From assembly GCF_003947455.1 (NCBI RefSeq), contig NZ_QHJH01000008.1, positions 42,220 through 106,219 of the forward strand: DNA of 64,000 nucleotides. Reading direction: 5' to 3'. Shown piece by piece: positions 61,768-64,000 of the stretch (position 1 is its first letter; every line of letters starts with the position of its first letter). The translations under genes were made by a program, and so were the position numbers. The DNA is from Streptomyces sp. WAC 04229 (GTDB lineage Bacteria; Actinomycetota; Actinomycetes; Streptomycetales; Streptomycetaceae). The notes under the pieces are model-generated. The model was not told the origin of the DNA. It saw only the letters and a program-made list of their open reading frames with translations, and made no database searches.

Positions 61768-63972
61768 GTGGCGACATTCCTCTCCCGGCTGGGCCGGTTC
61801 TCCTTCCTCAGGCGCCGGCTGGTCGCGCTGCTGTGGGTGGTACTGCTCGTGGGGACGGGGGTGCTGGCCGGACGGGCTCCCGCCGCGCCGCCCAACGACT
61901 TCTCCATGCCCGGCACCGAGGCGCAGCAGGCGTACGACCTGCTGGAGAAGAACTTTCCGCAGCTGAACGCCGACGGAGCGAGCGCCCGGGTGGTGTTCCG
62001 TGCCGAGGACGGCAAGGTCACCGATCCCGAAACGCGCGGGGCGATCGGGGAGACGGTCCGCGCCCTCGGTGCCAATCCTCAGGTCGAACGGGTCACCGAC
62101 CCGTTCACCACCCGGTCCGTCAGCCAGGACGGCACCACCGCCTACGCACAGGTCTCCTACGAGGTGTCCTCCGCGGAGCTGGCGGAGGAGTCCCGCGCCG
62201 CGCTGCGCGAGACCGTCGAGCAGGCCGCCTCGCGGGAGCTGACCGTCGAAGCGGGCGGCAACGCCGTCGACGCCAGGGCCGCCGGTCACTCCTCGGAGGC
62301 CCTGGGCCTCGCCGTGGCCGCCGTGGTGCTCGTCCTCACCTTCGGCTCGCTGCTCGCGGCCGGGCTTCCGCTGCTGACCGCCGTGCTCGGCGTCGGCATC
62401 GGTGCGCTGACCATCCGGGTGCTGGCCGAGCCACTGGGCCTCGGCTCCACGACGACCAGCCTCGCCGTGATGATCGGGCTGGCCGTCGGCATCGACTACG
62501 CCCTGTTCGTGGTCTCCCGCTACCGTGCCGAACTCGCCCGCGGCCGCGGGCGCGAGGACGCTGCCGCGCACGCGGTGGGCACCGCCGGGTCGGCGGTCGT
62601 GTTCGCCGGGCTCACCGTGGTCATCGCCCTCGCGGGGCTGGCCGTGGTGGGCATCCCGCTGCTGACGCAGATGGGTCTGGCCGCGGCCGGCACGGTCGTC
62701 ATCGCGGTGCTGATCGCCGTCACCCTCATCCCCGCCCTGCTCGGACTGTGCGGCCGCCGGATCGGCCCGGCCCGCCCGCGGCGGAAGACCGCACGGCGGC
62801 AGTCCATGGGCGTGCGCTGGGCCCGGTTCGTCGTCCGCCGCCCGGTCGCCGTACTTCTCGCCGGCGCCGCACTGCTCGGTGTGGTCGCGCTCCCCGCCGC
62901 GTCCCTGGAGATGGGTCTGCCCGGCGACGACAGCAAGCCCGCCTCGACGACCCAGCGCCGGGCCTACGACATGATCGCCGAGGGTTTCGGCCCGGGACAC
63001 AACGGCCCGCTCACCGTGGTCGTCGAGGCCGACGACGACACCGGCGCCGAGCCCGCCGCGCGGCGCGTCGCCCGGCAGATCGACGGACGCGAGGACGTCG
63101 CCGCCGTCGGGCAGCCCCGCCTGAGCGCGTCCGGCGGCACCGCCGTACTGACCGTCGTACCGGCCGCCTCTCCGAGCAGCACGGAGACCGCCGACCTGGT
63201 GCACGCCCTGCGCGATCCGGCGTTCGCCGCGGACACCGGGACCCGGGTGCTGGTCACCGGTACGACCGCGATGAACGCCGACGTCTCGCAGCAGCTGTCG
63301 GACGCGCTGATCCCGTACCTGGGCCTGGTGGTCGGTCTGGCGTTCTTCCTGCTGATCGCCGTCTTCCGCTCGCTGCTCGTCCCGCTCAAGGCGGCGCTCG
63401 GCTTCCTGGGGTCGGTGCTGGCCGGTCTGGGCGCGGTGGTCGCGGTCTTCCAGTGGGGATGGCTGGGCTCCGTCCTCGGGGTCACCGAGCCGGGGCCGAT
63501 CGTGTCGATCATGCCCGTCTTCATGGTCGGTGTCGTCTTCGGCCTCGCCATGGACTACGAGGTGTTCCTGGTGACCCGGATGCGCGAGGCGTACGTCCAC
63601 GGGCAGTCGCCCAAGGACTCCGTGATCAGCGGGTTCGAGCACAGCGGGCGGGTGGTGGCCGCCGCCGCCGTGATCATGATCTCGGTGTTCGCCGCGTTCC
63701 TCGGATCCGAGGAGCAGATCCTCAAGACCATCGGCTTCGGGCTCGCCGCCGCCGTCCTCTTCGACGCCTTCGTCGTCCGCATGACGCTCGTCCCGGCCGT
63801 CCTCGCCCTGCTCGGCCGGAGCGCATGGAGCCTGCCCCGGTGGCTGGACCGGCTCGTGCCCGACCTCGACGTGGAGGGAGAGCGGCTGGAGCGCGGCCCG
63901 CGCGGCGTCACGGCCGAGGAGAACGGTGCCGACCCCGTCGGTGCGCCGGCGGGCCACCTCCCCGGCAACTGA
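61768..63972 (+). CDS. MMPL-family RND-type transporter
   Basis: 734 residues from GTG 61768 (TTGGAG upstream). The duplicated RND layout is TM1 (about 18-35), a periplasmic loop, five TMs (about 175-335), TM7 (about 365-385), a second loop and five more TMs (about 515-690). Proton-relay acids appear in GIDYALF (first half) and AMDYEVFLVTRMRE (second half). MMPL proteins export lipids, siderophores or antibiotics; the substrate is unknown. The soluble tail is short and acidic. No TetR gene is adjacent on the left, and the right neighbour lies outside the window. Confidence 0.92.
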   Translation: MATFLSRLGRFSFLRRRLVALLWVVLLVGTGVLAGRAPAAPPNDFSMPGTEAQQAYDLLEKNFPQLNADGASARVVFRAEDGKVTDPETRGAIGETVRALGANPQVERVTDPFTTRSVSQDGTTAYAQVSYEVSSAELAEESRAALRETVEQAASRELTVEAGGNAVDARAAGHSSEALGLAVAAVVLVLTFGSLLAAGLPLLTAVLGVGIGALTIRVLAEPLGLGSTTTSLAVMIGLAVGIDYALFVVSRYRAELARGRGREDAAAHAVGTAGSAVVFAGLTVVIALAGLAVVGIPLLTQMGLAAAGTVVIAVLIAVTLIPALLGLCGRRIGPARPRRKTARRQSMGVRWARFVVRRPVAVLLAGAALLGVVALPAASLEMGLPGDDSKPASTTQRRAYDMIAEGFGPGHNGPLTVVVEADDDTGAEPAARRVARQIDGREDVAAVGQPRLSASGGTAVLTVVPAASPSSTETADLVHALRDPAFAADTGTRVLVTGTTAMNADVSQQLSDALIPYLGLVVGLAFFLLIAVFRSLLVPLKAALGFLGSVLAGLGAVVAVFQWGWLGSVLGVTEPGPIVSIMPVFMVGVVFGLAMDYEVFLVTRMREAYVHGQSPKDSVISGFEHSGRVVAAAAVIMISVFAAFLGSEEQILKTIGFGLAAAVLFDAFVVRMTLVPAVLALLGRSAWSLPRWLDRLVPDLDVEGERLERGPRGVTAEENGADPVGAPAGHLPGN

Positions 63973-64000
63973 ACCCGTCCCCCCCCGCTCGGAGGAGCCC

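Overview
The window is high-GC DNA from a Streptomyces or very close relative. The codon use, GTG starts, 4-bp ATGA/GTGA gene overlaps, secreted polysaccharide hydrolases and a xylanase almost identical in layout to S. lividans XlnA all point that way. All calls come from reading the sequence; no database search was run.

Region 1 (1-11822) is conserved actinobacterial core. It holds the end of dut, a DUF3710 gene, an orphan ABC ATPase, kdpD-kdpE, an OB-fold protein, a DUF3159 membrane protein, two RCK/TrkA proteins facing the other way, a 37-residue membrane protein, a KimA-like APC-superfamily transporter and a TRAM-domain uracil-5 RNA methyltransferase. Apart from kdpDE and the ABC gene, the order resembles the mycobacterial dut-ceoC-ceoB neighbourhood. 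The potassium theme (KdpDE, RCK pair, KimA-like permease) is strong.

After the methyltransferase the window becomes accessory. It is punctuated by four copies of one repeat that begins with the last codons of the methyltransferase gene: copy 1 at 11771-12707 (the real gene end plus an RHH-Doc toxin-antitoxin module), copy 2 at 28391-29339 (gene tail plus a second RHH-Doc module), copy 3 at 46731-47167 (module collapsed, only the last 12 codons of doc left) and copy 4 at about 57078-57180 (heavily decayed). These copies divide the accessory DNA into blocks.

Block A (12.7-28.3 kb) holds a glycerophosphodiester phosphodiesterase lipoprotein, a decayed IS5-type transposase, and a coupled FG-GAP / LamG / giant Rhs polymorphic toxin operon with its immunity gene. 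Block B (29.3-46.7 kb) is a complete mannan-use locus: two secreted mannanases, an ABC importer without its own ATPase, a GH2 beta-mannosidase, a LacI regulator, a ROK sugar kinase and phosphomannose isomerase. A shared operator-like motif close to TGAACCGGTTAA recurs around it. The block ends with a secreted PETase/cutinase-like hydrolase, a second secreted alpha/beta hydrolase and a DUF1330 protein. Block C (47.2-57.1 kb) carries a five-gene minus-strand operon whose first four genes overlap by 4 bp: XRE regulator, TIR protein, NTPase with altered P-loop, two-TM membrane protein, and a small protein 10 bp further on. This is a predicted NTP-dependent conflict or immune system. A TetR/FAD-monooxygenase divergon and a 5'-truncated dehydrogenase follow.

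Beyond copy 4 come xlnA (GH10 plus CBM13), a GH62 arabinofuranosidase with a shortened CBM13, a serine hydrolase fragment cut at a terminator, and an MMPL transporter. The xylanase and arabinofuranosidase act together on arabinoxylan, as the block-B enzymes do on mannan, so the window is rich in plant-polymer degradation.
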